This document shows positions 17,592 to 26,235 of a DNA stretch of 64,000 bases, piece by piece. The notes beneath the pieces are model-generated. The model saw only the letters and a list, made by a program, of their open reading frames with translations. It was not told the origin of the DNA and did no database searches. A program made the translations under genes and the position numbers. This stretch comes from Marinobacter sp. BGYM27. Lineage in GTDB: Bacteria > Pseudomonadota > Gammaproteobacteria > Pseudomonadales > Oleiphilaceae. The stretch lies in contig JANZNS010000004.1 in the NCBI GenBank assembly GCA_025153445.1, positions 372,001 through 436,000 of the forward strand, in the 5' to 3' direction. The number at the start of each line of letters is the position of its first letter. Position 1 is the stretch's first letter.

Positions 17592-18926
17592 TCAATGCAG
17601 TTTCAGACGCGGCTGCATCGCCCGACTCACCCGATCCATCAGCCAGATCACGCCAACACGCAGGAAGCCGTGCAGTGCCACCTGATGCATGCGGTAGAGC
17701 GAGATGTAAAACAGTCGCGCAACCTTGCCTTCAATGTACATGCTGCGACCGGTGAGATTGCCCATCAGGTTGCCGACTGTGGTGTAACGGCTGAAGTTGA
17801 TCAACGACCCATGATCGTTGTAAACGAAATCCACCGGCGGCTTGCCCTGCAGACGGTTTACCAGGGTTTCATAGAGGGTATCCGCCTGCTGATGCGCCGC
17901 CTGGGCTCGCGGTGGCACCGGGCGGTCAGAATCCGGCTGAGGGCAGGCCACACAGTCGCCCAGGCCGAACACATTCTCGTCCCGCGTGGTCTGCAGATTC
18001 TGGTTCACGACCAGCTGATTACCGCGGTTGGTCTCCAGACCGCCCAGTTCATGCAGGAATGCCGGTGCCTTGATGCCGGCTGCCCATATGGTCATTTCAG
18101 ACGGCACTTCGGTTCCGTCTTTCATAACGAAACTGTGCTTGCGCACTTCCGCAACCGGCTGGCCAGTCTGGACCTCAACGTTATGGCGCTCCAGCTCACG
18201 CGTCGCGGCAGCTGACAGTCGTGTGGGCAAAGCCGGCAGAATACGATCAGCCGCTTCGATAACCCGAATGGTCACGTCTTCCGGGCGCAGATGGTTCATG
18301 CCGTACACCGGCAGCTCACGGGACGCCAGACGCAACTCGGCCGCCAGCTCTACCCCGGTTGCGCCGGCGCCGATAATGCTGATGGGCAGCTCATGGTCGC
18401 GGCCTTCCTGTGCTTCGTGATTCTTGCGCAGGAAGGCATTCAGCATCAGCTGATGAAAACGATGGGCCTGCCCGAGACTGTCGAGGAACAGGCAATGGTC
18501 CTGCGCGCCCGGTGTGCCGAAATCGTTGGCGGTGCTGCCAACCGAAATCACCAGCGTGTCATAGGCAATCCGCCGTTCAGGCACGACTTCTGCGCCTTCG
18601 TGGTCGTGAAATGCTTCGACCACCACTTCCCGCTGTTCACGATCAAGCCCGCACATACGCCCGAGCTGAAACTCGTAGCGATGCTTGCGCGCGTGGGCAC
18701 GGTAATTGATTTCGTTGGCACTGGCATCAAGCGAGCCGGAGGCCACTTCGTGCAGCAAGGGTTTCCAGACGTGGGTCAAACCTGAATCAAGCAGTGTGAT
18801 GCGCGCTTTTTTACGCTTGCCGAGTTTATTGCCGAGGCGAGTGACCAGTTCGAGGCCGCCAGCCCCGCCACCGACAACCACTATGTGGTGCAGTTTATCC
18901 TGTTGCTGATTTTCCATATCAAACAT
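17592..18926 (-). CDS. ndh: Type II NADH dehydrogenase (NDH-2)
   Basis: A 444-residue peripheral inner membrane flavoprotein. The FAD-binding GxGxxG is at the N-terminus (HHIVVVGGGAGGLEL), the NADH-binding second dinucleotide fold has IGAGATGVELAAEL (about 170), and the second FAD segment is NVFGLGDC. A basic/amphipathic C-terminal helix (SLYRMHQVALHGFLRVGVIWLMDR) is the expected membrane anchor. It oxidises NADH and reduces ubiquinone without pumping protons. Start choice is between ATG 18926 and ATG 18917; a TTG at 18947 is unlikely. A tetR-family gene lies 140 bp upstream on the same strand, with an 8-bp inverted repeat in the gap. Confidence 0.9.
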   Translation of the reverse strand: MFDMENQQQDKLHHIVVVGGGAGGLELVTRLGNKLGKRKKARITLLDSGLTHVWKPLLHEVASGSLDASANEINYRAHARKHRYEFQLGRMCGLDREQREVVVEAFHDHEGAEVVPERRIAYDTLVISVGSTANDFGTPGAQDHCLFLDSLGQAHRFHQLMLNAFLRKNHEAQEGRDHELPISIIGAGATGVELAAELRLASRELPVYGMNHLRPEDVTIRVIEAADRILPALPTRLSAAATRELERHNVEVQTGQPVAEVRKHSFVMKDGTEVPSEMTIWAAGIKAPAFLHELGGLETNRGNQLVVNQNLQTTRDENVFGLGDCVACPQPDSDRPVPPRAQAAHQQADTLYETLVNRLQGKPPVDFVYNDHGSLINFSRYTTVGNLMGNLTGRSMYIEGKVARLFYISLYRMHQVALHGFLRVGVIWLMDRVSRAMQPRLKLH

Positions 18927-18940
18927 CTCATAAGAAAAGA

Positions 18941-18974
18941 CAGCCAAATGCTCTGGTATAAAAGCCTTTGGCTG
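18941..18974 (-). promoter_or_regulatory. Inverted repeat upstream of ndh
   Basis: CAGCCAAA (18941-18948) and TTTGGCTG (18967-18974) are perfect inverted copies with an 18-bp spacer, just ahead of the ndh start. It may be an operator or a 5' UTR hairpin; the function is inferred from position only. Confidence 0.4.
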
Positions 18975-19067
18975 TCTTCACTTGCCCTTTACATCCGGGC
19001 GACAGTGGAAAAGCAACTCATCCTAACGTGAAGGGTATAGGGGAACAAACCGGTAAGTTCAGGCAGA

Positions 19068-19688
19068 TCAATGCGCTGGCGACTTCTGCGTATAGCCATC
19101 CAGTATACTGACCATATCATCCGCCACCTGTTCGACGGTCAGCGCCGGCACATCGCGCTGGGCAAATGACCGTAACCCCATGATCTGGGCCTGTAACAGG
19201 CGCGCCAGACGGACACAATCGACCCCTGGTTTCAGCTCACCCGCATCTCGCGCCTCCGTTAGCACCGCAAACAAACCCTGTTCCAGTGCTTCCAGAAGCT
19301 CATTGGCCTTGCGTTGTATCGCCTCGTCCTGGTAGTTAATTTCCAGCAGTGTTTTAACGATCATACAGGCCGCAGCCGGTGGAGTGGGTGCGTTTTTGGC
19401 AATACAGGTTCGTGCCAGTTCACGCAGATAGGCGCTGATACCGCCAATAACAGAATCAGACGCGTTGATGTGAGCACGCAGCGATACTCCCATCCGGCCC
19501 GCATATACATCCAGCGCTTCGAGAAAGAGCCCGCTCTTCGAGCCAAACGCGGCATACAGGCTACCCGGGCGCATATCCAGCGCCTGCTCGATGTGCTTCA
19601 GTGACGTGGCGTAATAACCCCGTTGCCAGAACAGTGCGACGGCCTTTTCCAGTGCAAGCTGGCGATCATATTTTACAACGCGGGGCAT
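19068..19688 (-). CDS. TetR family transcriptional regulator
   Basis: A 206-residue repressor. The N-terminal helix-turn-helix is at about residues 8-55 (ALEKAVALFWQRGYYATSLKHIEQALDMRPGSLYAAFGSKSGLFLEAL), typical of the TetR/AcrR group with YAAFGSKSGL. The C-terminal ligand domain belongs to the TetR_C type seen in thiol/electrophile-responsive members. ATG 19688 is chosen because GGAGAAGG stands correctly before it; the 22 residues upstream are not family-like. It is divergent from the AhpD-like gene, with two palindromic sites between, so it probably represses itself and that gene. Confidence 0.88.
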   Translation of the reverse strand: MPRVVKYDRQLALEKAVALFWQRGYYATSLKHIEQALDMRPGSLYAAFGSKSGLFLEALDVYAGRMGVSLRAHINASDSVIGGISAYLRELARTCIAKNAPTPPAAACMIVKTLLEINYQDEAIQRKANELLEALEQGLFAVLTEARDAGELKPGVDCVRLARLLQAQIMGLRSFAQRDVPALTVEQVADDMVSILDGYTQKSPAH

Positions 19689-19743
19689 ACTGCCTTCTCC
19701 CGACACATCCCGGAATCTATAGCCGAGAAGTTCTGAGCAAATC

Positions 19744-19780
19744 TGAATGATCACTCAATTTTAACTTGAGTGATCATTCA
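19744..19780. promoter_or_regulatory. Palindromic operator O1 between tetR and the AhpD-like gene
   Basis: Two perfect 15-bp inverted arms (TGAATGATCACTCAA at 19744-19758 and its complement at 19766-19780) flank a 7-bp AT-rich spacer. Size and position suit a TetR dimer (or pair of dimers) operator overlapping both promoters. Confidence 0.75.
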
Positions 19781-19804
19781 ATAATAGTTACGGTGACTCT
19801 CAAG

Positions 19805-19820
19805 TTGAGCAACCGCTCAA
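19805..19820. promoter_or_regulatory. Secondary operator-like palindrome O2
   Basis: TTGAGC-AACC-GCTCAA repeats the TTGAG half-site of O1 and lies 38 bp before the start of the AhpD-like gene. It could be a second, weaker binding site. Confidence 0.45.
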
Positions 19821-19857
19821 AAAAGAAAATGCAAAGCCAAACTTGAGGAGGCAATGT

Positions 19858-20412
19858 ATGAGCGATTTCAAGAAACATGATCGGGCATCTGCACCTGAAG
19901 CGTCCAAAGCCCTTATCGACAAATCTGAAGCTACATTCGGTCGACTTCCCGGCTTGCACGCCATTATGGCGGAATCTCCCGGACTGCTTGAGGGCTACCA
20001 GACCCTTCACCGGTTGTTCCAGGACACCAGTTTTGATGCCGACGAGCTAACCGTGGTCTGGCAGACAATCAACGTTGAGCATGAGTGCCACTACTGTGTA
20101 CCGGCTCATACCGGTATCGCCAAAATGATGAAGGTCTCCGACGACATCATTGATGCGCTGCGTGATGAGACGCCATTGCCCAGCGACAAACTGGAAGCGC
20201 TGCGCACCTTCACTCTGGCGATGGTACGTACTCGCGGCAACGTGACCGAGCAAGACCTGCAAGCCTTCTATGATGCCGGCTACGCACAGCGCCAGGTACT
20301 GGAAGTCATTCTTGGCCTGTCACAAAAAGTGATGAGCAACTACGTCAATCATATTGCGCAAACGCCAATTGACGAGCCATTCAAAAAATTCGAGTGGAAA
20401 AAGGCGAAGTAA
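19858..20412 (+). CDS. Carboxymuconolactone decarboxylase (AhpD-like) family protein
   Basis: A 184-residue cytoplasmic protein. The motif ECHYCVPAHTGIA near residue 75 is the AhpD-type E-x-C-x-x-C-x3-H active site, so it is likely a thiol peroxidase or reductase-like disulfide protein rather than a true decarboxylase. GAGGAGG precedes ATG 19858. It is divergent from a TetR regulator across strong palindromes, suggesting induction by an electrophile, quinone or peroxide sensed by that repressor. It has no other partner in a visible operon. Confidence 0.85.
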   Translation: MSDFKKHDRASAPEASKALIDKSEATFGRLPGLHAIMAESPGLLEGYQTLHRLFQDTSFDADELTVVWQTINVEHECHYCVPAHTGIAKMMKVSDDIIDALRDETPLPSDKLEALRTFTLAMVRTRGNVTEQDLQAFYDAGYAQRQVLEVILGLSQKVMSNYVNHIAQTPIDEPFKKFEWKKAK

Positions 20413-20707
20413 TTACGCCCTATTGCTCACTCCCCTGGGTGCGGCCACTGTGCCGTGCCCCGTCCCAACAGGGCAAAAGAAAACACGCCTATTCTCGCCT
20501 CCCTGAACGATCGCTTTATCCTCCGTGGCAGAAGCGCTACCAGCCAGTTGGCAACCCCTTATTCGCCAGATTCCTCCCGCGCGCCCCCAACCCCCGGGAC
20601 ATCGCGTTTAAAGGATGACGAATCGTTTAGCCACTGCATCTCCACTGGACATAGACGAAACGCCCCTGTTACAACATTAGCATCCACACCCGACAGAGGA
20701 ATCAATT
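20413..20707. other. Intergenic stretch, no gene seen
   Basis: About 295 bp between the AhpD-like gene and the PEBP-like gene. Short open frames here are GC-driven and lack ribosome sites. The only recognisable element is AGAGGA just before the GTG start at 20708. Confidence 0.5.
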
Positions 20708-21331
20708 GTGAAGCTTGAAGTCAAAGGACTCCCGGACCAACAACCCATTCCCGAAATCTTCGCGTTTGGCGTGTTCAATGAAGCAGACCACATGAGCTTT
20801 GGCCGCAATCGCAACCCAGAACTTGTCTGGTCAGATGTGCCGGAAGACACGCGCAGCTTTGCGGTCGTGATGTTTGATGAAGACGTGCCCAGCGTAGCTG
20901 ATGACGTCAATCAGGAAGACAAAACCATTCCGAAGGACCTGGAACGGGTCGATTTTTTCCACTGGTTGCTGGTCGATATTCCGCCCAACATTAACCAGAT
21001 CGCCGAGGGTACCGACAGCGACGGCGTGATTCCCAAAGGCAAGCCGGTTGCACGCGATTCCATCGGCAAGCCAGGCGTGAATACCTTTACCCATTTTCTG
21101 GCGGGTAATCCGGATATGGCCGGCACCTATACCGGCTACGACGGCCCCTGTCCGCCCTGGAACGATGAGCGGGTGCACCGCTATCACTTTGAGGTCTACG
21201 CGCTGGATGTTGCCTCGCTAGAACTGAGCGACGGCTTTGAAGGCGACGCTGTCAGAGAGGCGATGAAAGGCCACGTGCTGGACAGCGCAAGGGTCAGCGG
21301 TACCTATACCCTGAACCCGGAACTGCGCTAA
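20708..21331 (+). CDS. YbhB/YbcL family Raf kinase inhibitor-like protein (PEBP)
   Basis: A 207-residue cytoplasmic protein. The PEBP fold is visible as NPELVWSDVPEDTRSFAVVMFDEDVP (about 37-63), VDFFHWLLVDIP (about 80-92), GYDGPCPPWNDERVHRYHFEVYALD (about 142-170) with the conserved phosphate-pocket D-x-D, H-W and G-P-C-P-P elements. Bacterial members have no settled role. It starts at GTG preceded by AGAGGA. It is slightly longer than E. coli YbhB because of an insertion after the first motif. It is monocistronic, ending at a strong terminator. Confidence 0.87.
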   Translation: MKLEVKGLPDQQPIPEIFAFGVFNEADHMSFGRNRNPELVWSDVPEDTRSFAVVMFDEDVPSVADDVNQEDKTIPKDLERVDFFHWLLVDIPPNINQIAEGTDSDGVIPKGKPVARDSIGKPGVNTFTHFLAGNPDMAGTYTGYDGPCPPWNDERVHRYHFEVYALDVASLELSDGFEGDAVREAMKGHVLDSARVSGTYTLNPELR

Positions 21332-21354
21332 CCGGGCCCGCCAGCCACAAAAAA

Positions 21355-21386
21355 GCCGGGCAGCCCCAATGAGCTGCCCGGCTTTT
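21355..21386. terminator. Bidirectional intrinsic terminator
   Basis: GCCGGGCAGC (21355-21364), an 8-base loop, GCTGCCCGGC (21373-21382) and TTTT, with an A-run before it, between the PEBP-like gene and aapP, which converge. Confidence 0.92.
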
Positions 21387-21408
21387 ATGACCGGTCATCA
21401 GACCCCGG

Positions 21409-22212
21409 TCAGTGATGCAGGATCTGCTGCAGGAACTTCTGGGTACGCGCTTCACGAGGGTTATCAAAAAACTCGTGGGGCGGTGCCGATTCGACAATCT
21501 CACCCGCATCCATAAAGATCACCCTGTCAGCCACTGTTTTTGCAAAACCCATCTCGTGGGTTACGCAAATCATGGTCATGCCGCTGCCTGCCAACTCGAT
21601 CATGACATCCAGCACTTCCTTGATCATCTCCGGGTCCAGCGCCGATGTCGGCTCGTCGAACAGCATGATTTTCGGCTTCATGCACAGCGCCCGTGCAATC
21701 GCGACCCGCTGCTGCTGACCACCTGAAAGCTGCCCGGGAAACTTGTTCGCCTGCTCCGGAATTTTTACCCGCTCCAGGTATTCCATTGCCGTTGCTTCCG
21801 CTTCCTTGCGAGGCGTCTTGCGCACCCAGATTGGTGCCACGCAGCAGTTTTCCAGAACGGTCATATGGGGAAACAGATTGAAGTGCTGGAACACCATGCC
21901 AACTTCCCGGCGCACCGAATCAATCTGGCGTATATCGTTAGTCAGTTCCACATCATCGACAATGATTTTACCCTGCTGGTGCTCTTCCAACCGGTTGATA
22001 CAGCGTATAAACGTCGATTTACCCGAACCTGAAGGGCCACAGATGACGATCCGCTCGCCTTGTGCCACGTTAAGGTTGAGATTTTTCAGTACGTGAAACT
22101 GGCCGTACCACTTGTGCATATCCTCGACGCGGATAATGGTTTTCTCCGCCTTGGCGGAACCTACTGCATCGCCGTCACTGCGGTCCTGCTGTGTTTGCAT
22201 TTGTTCAGTCAT
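21409..22212 (-). CDS. aapP: General L-amino acid ABC transporter ATP-binding protein
   Basis: A 267-residue ABC ATPase of the polar amino acid family. Walker A is GPSGSGKST, the signature LSGGQQQR, Walker [15 protein letters not shown], and the switch [14 protein letters not shown]. It is the last gene of the aapJQMP operon, 12 bp after aapM. It energises uptake of a broad range of L-amino acids. A hydrophilic N-terminal extension of about 25 residues precedes the domain, as is common for AapP. Confidence 0.92.
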   Translation of the reverse strand: MTEQMQTQQDRSDGDAVGSAKAEKTIIRVEDMHKWYGQFHVLKNLNLNVAQGERIVICGPSGSGKSTFIRCINRLEEHQQGKIIVDDVELTNDIRQIDSVRREVGMVFQHFNLFPHMTVLENCCVAPIWVRKTPRKEAEATAMEYLERVKIPEQANKFPGQLSGGQQQRVAIARALCMKPKIMLFDEPTSALDPEMIKEVLDVMIELAGSGMTMICVTHEMGFAKTVADRVIFMDAGEIVESAPPHEFFDNPREARTQKFLQQILHH

Positions 22213-22224
22213 TTTGCGTATCCA

Positions 22225-23310
22225 TCAGGTCTTGTGACCGGTATCCAACTTGCGTTCAAGGTTCTGGCTATAGCGCGACATGCCAAAGCAGAACACCCAG
22301 AAACAGAAAGCGACAAAGACATAACCCTCAATAGCCACGTTCTGCCAGGCCGGGTCGGTCACCGTCGACTGCACCGTACCGAGGATGTCGAACAGGCCGA
22401 TGATCAGCACCAGCGTGGTGTCCATGAACAGTGAGATGAAGGTGTTAACAATGCCCGGTATGACAAGCGTCAGCGCCTGGGGCAGGATGATCAATCGCAT
22501 CTTGCGCCAGTAACCCAGCCCGAGTGCACTGCCCGCCTCGTATTGCCCTCTGGGAATCGCCTGCAGACCACCACGAATGACTTCCGCCATGTAAGCCGAC
22601 TGCCATAATGTGAGGCCGATGAGTGCCCGCATCAGTTTCTCGAAGTTCATCCCTTCCGGCAGGAACAGCGGCAGCATCACCGAAGCCATAAACAGCACGG
22701 TAATCAGCGGCACCGCCCGCCAGACTTCGATGAAAATAACGCAGAAACCACGGATGATCGGCATTTCCGACCGTCGCCCCAGGGCCAGCACAACACCAAG
22801 CGGCAATGAGCCCAGAATCCCGATGTAGGCCAGAATCAGGGTCAGCATCAGCCCGCCCCATTTGCTGCTTTGCACCTCTTCAAGGCCAAACCAGCCACCC
22901 GGAATGAGGAAGTAGCCAATGATCGGCAAGCCGGTCATACCGAAAATGCCAAACCAGCGACGGCCCGGAAAACGCTCGATAAACTGGGGCACAAAAGCGA
23001 CCGCCAGCAGTGCGAACATGATGTCCACACGCCATTGCAGCTCATCCGGATAGAAGCCATACATGAAGAAATTCATGCGTTGATTGATAAACAGCCAGCA
23101 GGCGCCCGCACTGGTGCAGTCACTGGGCGATTCGCCAGCGAAGTTGGCATCAAAAAATGCCCAGTTCAGCAGCGGCCAGAGACTGGTCACCAGCAAGTAG
23201 CCGACCACCAGGGTCAACAGAATGTTGTACCAGGTATTGAACAGATTGTTCCGCACCCACTGAACGGGGGCGAACGCGCGTACAGGAGGTGCCATGGATT
23301 CGCTCATCAT
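22225..23310 (-). CDS. aapM: General L-amino acid ABC transporter permease AapM
   Basis: A 361-residue inner membrane protein. The first ~150 residues hold two or three helices and a long periplasmic loop (with paired Cys in CTSAGACW); the C-terminal half is a HEAM-type permease with the EAA loop (EVIRGGLQAIPRGQYEAGSALGLGYWRKMRLIILPQAL). AapM/BztC proteins have this length and layout. ATG 23310 overlaps the aapQ stop (ATGA) and has AAGGAGAG before it. Confidence 0.92.
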   Translation of the reverse strand: MMSESMAPPVRAFAPVQWVRNNLFNTWYNILLTLVVGYLLVTSLWPLLNWAFFDANFAGESPSDCTSAGACWLFINQRMNFFMYGFYPDELQWRVDIMFALLAVAFVPQFIERFPGRRWFGIFGMTGLPIIGYFLIPGGWFGLEEVQSSKWGGLMLTLILAYIGILGSLPLGVVLALGRRSEMPIIRGFCVIFIEVWRAVPLITVLFMASVMLPLFLPEGMNFEKLMRALIGLTLWQSAYMAEVIRGGLQAIPRGQYEAGSALGLGYWRKMRLIILPQALTLVIPGIVNTFISLFMDTTLVLIIGLFDILGTVQSTVTDPAWQNVAIEGYVFVAFCFWVFCFGMSRYSQNLERKLDTGHKT

Positions 23311-24488
23311 CTCTCCTTAAGCGCGACTGCGCGGTTGTAGATATTCATAAAGAAGGAGATCAACAAGCTGACAGCGAGATACACCGCCATTGTCATGGCC
23401 ACCACTTCTACCGCCTGACCGGTCTGATTCAACGTCGTGCCCATAAAGACCGACACCAGATCGGGATAACCGATCGCTGTCGCCAGCGAGGAGTTCTTGA
23501 ACAGGTTCAGATACTGACTGGTCAGTGGGGGAATAATCACGCGCATGGCCTGGGGGATCACCACCAATCGCAATGTCATGCCGGAATGCAGACCCAGCGC
23601 ACGGGCGGCCTCTGTCTGCCCCTTGCTGACCGACAGAATCCCCGAGCGTACGATCTCAGCAATGTAGGACGCCGTGAACAGGGTCAGCGCCACCCATAGC
23701 GCGGCCAGTTCCGGCAGCACAGTATAGCCACCGCCAAAGTTGAAGCCCTTGAGTTCCGGTACGCTCCACTCCAGAGGTCCGCCGGTTATCAGGTAAGCCA
23801 GTACTGGCAACGCAATCAGCACCACAAGGCTGACTTTCACGGTCGGAAAGATCTGACCGGTCGCAAGCTGCCGTTTATGGGCCCAACGTTTGATGACAAC
23901 CACCGCAGCGATAGCGAAAACAATCGCTGCGATCACCCAGCCAAAGCCCGGTTGGGTGATCGGTTCTGGCACCGAGAGCCCGCGATTGTTCAGGAAGATC
24001 ATCCCGCCCATATCCATACTTTGCCGTGGTGACGGCAGAGCGCCCAGGACCGCGAAGTACCAGAAAAAGATCTGCAGCAGGATGGGGATATTGCGGATCA
24101 CCTCGATGTAGACCAGCGACAATTTGGCAATCAGCCAGTTGCTCGACAGGCGGGCCACACCGATCACAAAGCCCAGGATCGTGGCCGTTACAATGCCCAT
24201 GGCAGACACCAGCAAGGTGTTTAACAGACCAACAAAGAAAGTTCGCCCGTAGCTCATGGTGGCATCGTAGGGGATCAGACTCATGATGATGCCGAAGCCG
24301 GCAGACTGATCAAGGAAGCCGAAACCGGTACTGATACCACGACTTTCCATATTGGTCAGCGTGTTATCGAACAGTGTCCAGCCGGCATAGAAAACCGCGA
24401 CTATCGCCGCGGCCTGAAAGAAAAGAGCCCTCACTCGCGGATCATTCCACGGCTTGGGTTGCGCAGCGTTAGGTTTAACTTGGTTCAT
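23307..24488 (-). CDS. aapQ: General L-amino acid ABC transporter permease AapQ
   Basis: A 393-residue inner membrane permease with the N-terminal extended domain typical of AapQ/BztB (WTLFDNTLTNMESRGISTGFGFLDQSAGFGI) and a C-terminal EAA loop (EIVRSGILSVSKGQTEAARALGLHSGMTLRLVVIPQAMR). It pairs with AapM to form the channel. ATG 24488 (MNQVKP) is preferred; the reading frame extends 16 codons upstream without a ribosome site. A strong hairpin lies between it and aapJ. Confidence 0.92.
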   Translation of the reverse strand: MNQVKPNAAQPKPWNDPRVRALFFQAAAIVAVFYAGWTLFDNTLTNMESRGISTGFGFLDQSAGFGIIMSLIPYDATMSYGRTFFVGLLNTLLVSAMGIVTATILGFVIGVARLSSNWLIAKLSLVYIEVIRNIPILLQIFFWYFAVLGALPSPRQSMDMGGMIFLNNRGLSVPEPITQPGFGWVIAAIVFAIAAVVVIKRWAHKRQLATGQIFPTVKVSLVVLIALPVLAYLITGGPLEWSVPELKGFNFGGGYTVLPELAALWVALTLFTASYIAEIVRSGILSVSKGQTEAARALGLHSGMTLRLVVIPQAMRVIIPPLTSQYLNLFKNSSLATAIGYPDLVSVFMGTTLNQTGQAVEVVAMTMAVYLAVSLLISFFMNIYNRAVALKER

Positions 24489-24533
24489 GCAGAATCCCGA
24501 AAGCACCCATGCGGAAAACGTGAATCTCGGCAT

Positions 24534-24564
24534 CACCAGCGGGCCGTTAGCCGGCCCGCTGGTG
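24534..24564 (-). other. Intercistronic hairpin between aapJ and aapQ
   Basis: CACCAGCGGGCCG (24534-24546) and its exact complement (24552-24564) form a 13-bp stem with a 5-base loop, 20 bp after the aapJ stop. No U-tract follows. Such hairpins after binding-protein genes usually stabilise the upstream message, so the binding protein is made in excess over the permeases. Confidence 0.7.
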
Positions 24565-24584
24565 TCTGGTTGCTATATCAGGAA

Positions 24585-25610
24585 TTAACGCACTGGCGGC
24601 GCGTACAGGATACCGCCATCATTCCAGAGCGCATTGATTCCGCGGTCCAGTCCGAGCGGCGTGTCCGGACCAACGTTACGGTCGTACATTTCACCGTAGT
24701 TACCAACTTCCTTCACCACTTTGTAGCCAAAGTCAGCCGGCAAGCCGAGTTTCTCGCCCATGTCACCATCGGTGCCCAACAGGCGCTGGATATTCGGGTT
24801 GTCCGACTTTTTCATGTCGTCCACGTTATCCATGGTCACGCCCAGTTCTTCAGCGTTGATCTGCACCGACAACACCCACTTCACGATGTTGAACCACTGA
24901 TCGTCGCCCTGGCGCACAACCGGGCCCAGAGGCTCCTTGGAAATGGTGTTTGGCAGAATGATCGCGCTGTTAGGATCGGTCAGCTTCGAACGCAATGCCG
25001 CCAACTGCGAACGGTCAGACGTCAGAACGTCACAACGGCCGGCAGCAAAACCCTGAACCGTCTGCTCCGAGGTGTCGAATACCAGCGGCTTGAACTTCAT
25101 GCCCTTGGCACGGAAATAATCCGCAAGGTTCAGCTCAGTAGTGGTCCCTGCCTGAATACAGACTGTGGCACCATCCAGTTCCTCAGCATCCTTTACGCCC
25201 AGATCTTTCTTCACCAGAAAGCCCTGACCGTCATAGTAGTTTACGCCGGCAAAGTTCAGGCCCAGTGATGCATCACGGGTCAGCGTCCAGGTGGTGTTAC
25301 GGGACAGTACGTCGATTTCGCCGGACTGCAGCGCGGTGAAGCGCTCTTTTGCAGTCAATGGGGTGAACTCAACAGCCGAGCCCTTGCCGAAAACCGCCGC
25401 CGCAATTGCGCGGCAGGTATCAACGTCAATACCTGTCCAGTTACCTTTGTCGTCAGGCTGAGAGAAGCCAGGCAGACCCGACGTCACACCACACTGGAGA
25501 TGACCTTTTTCCTTGACGCTATCAAGCGTTGAAGCCGCCATCGCGGTGCCCGTCATAAAGGTACCGACAAGGACGGCGGTTCCTGCAGCGAGTGAAATCA
25601 GTTTTTTCAT
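24585..25610 (-). CDS. aapJ: General L-amino acid ABC transporter substrate-binding protein
   Basis: A 341-residue periplasmic protein, first gene of aapJQMP. The signal peptide is residues 1-25 (ending TAMA). The family-3 solute-binding pattern is clear: GHLQCGVTSGLPGFSQPDDKGNWTGIDVDTCRAIAAAVFG (28-67) and LSRNTTWTLTRD near 100. ATG 25610 has GGAGAC 8 bp upstream. It captures a broad range of L-amino acids, notably Glu, Asp, Gln and Asn in characterised homologues. Confidence 0.93.
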   Translation of the reverse strand: MKKLISLAAGTAVLVGTFMTGTAMAASTLDSVKEKGHLQCGVTSGLPGFSQPDDKGNWTGIDVDTCRAIAAAVFGKGSAVEFTPLTAKERFTALQSGEIDVLSRNTTWTLTRDASLGLNFAGVNYYDGQGFLVKKDLGVKDAEELDGATVCIQAGTTTELNLADYFRAKGMKFKPLVFDTSEQTVQGFAAGRCDVLTSDRSQLAALRSKLTDPNSAIILPNTISKEPLGPVVRQGDDQWFNIVKWVLSVQINAEELGVTMDNVDDMKKSDNPNIQRLLGTDGDMGEKLGLPADFGYKVVKEVGNYGEMYDRNVGPDTPLGLDRGINALWNDGGILYAPPVR

Positions 25611-25983
25611 TATAAGTTGTCTCCAAAATCGGTTGTGTGCATAACAACCTGGCAACAGCAAGGCCTAAGCCAATCTTTGCAAGTTGTTGATATTGTTGTA
25701 TTTGTGATATTTATCTGCTCAAAACCACTGCTTTTTACCCTCAACCAGATGCAATGAGCGGCGCTGCTGCACACTTCTGGTGCGCCTGCCAGCCATCCGC
25801 GCTGATTGATATGGGCTAGGTCTAGCATAGAATAAAATTGCAGCTTGCACCGAATTGGAATGCATTACAGATGGGGTTTGTTATGTCGTATTTGATGACA
25901 CAAGTTGGATAACCCCTTGGTATCAAGGAGCCCTGAGGCAGGAGACGTTGGCGGAAGCAAAGCCTAGTAAAAAGGTCTAATCG
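25611..25983. promoter_or_regulatory. Upstream region of aapJ and end of anti-sigma gene
   Basis: About 370 bp without a convincing gene. It is AT-rich near 25680-25730 and must carry the aapJ promoter; no specific operator was recognised. Confidence 0.4.
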
Positions 25984-26235
25984 TCAACTATTTTTATCAC
26001 GGCTATCTTGGAGCGCCTGCGCTATATTCAGTTTGACGCGACGGAAATAATCCTCATTAACTTGCTGACTGGAGTGCTTTTGCAGCACGGTCGCGCTGTT
26101 GCGAAGATTATTCACAAGCGCGCGACAGTGACGACACATCATCAGATGCACCTTCACTGAAAGTCGCTGGCCTGGGCTCAGCTCCCCATCAATATAGTCA
26201 CTGGCCACGACGGCCAGATCACGACACATCAGCAT
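25984..26235 (-). CDS. Putative zinc-finger anti-sigma factor
   Basis: An 83-residue cytoplasmic protein without a membrane segment. The N-terminal half has Cys4 and the H-x3-C-x2-C motif in VHLMMCRHC (about residues 30-38), the ZAS (zf-HC2) fold that binds the sigma factor. It overlaps the ECF sigma gene by 7 bp, so the two are translationally coupled, as usual for a sigma and its inhibitor. The absence of a membrane helix suggests a cytoplasmic signal such as redox state, as in RsrA, but the signal is unknown. ATG 26235 follows GGGAGACAGG. Confidence 0.8.
   Translation of the reverse strand: MLMCRDLAVVASDYIDGELSPGQRLSVKVHLMMCRHCRALVNNLRNSATVLQKHSSQQVNEDYFRRVKLNIAQALQDSRDKNS

Noticed and set aside
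20394-20718. Two short frames after the AhpD-like gene
   Set aside because: They overlap the end of one gene and the start of the next, are Arg/Pro/Ser-rich and have no ribosome sites.
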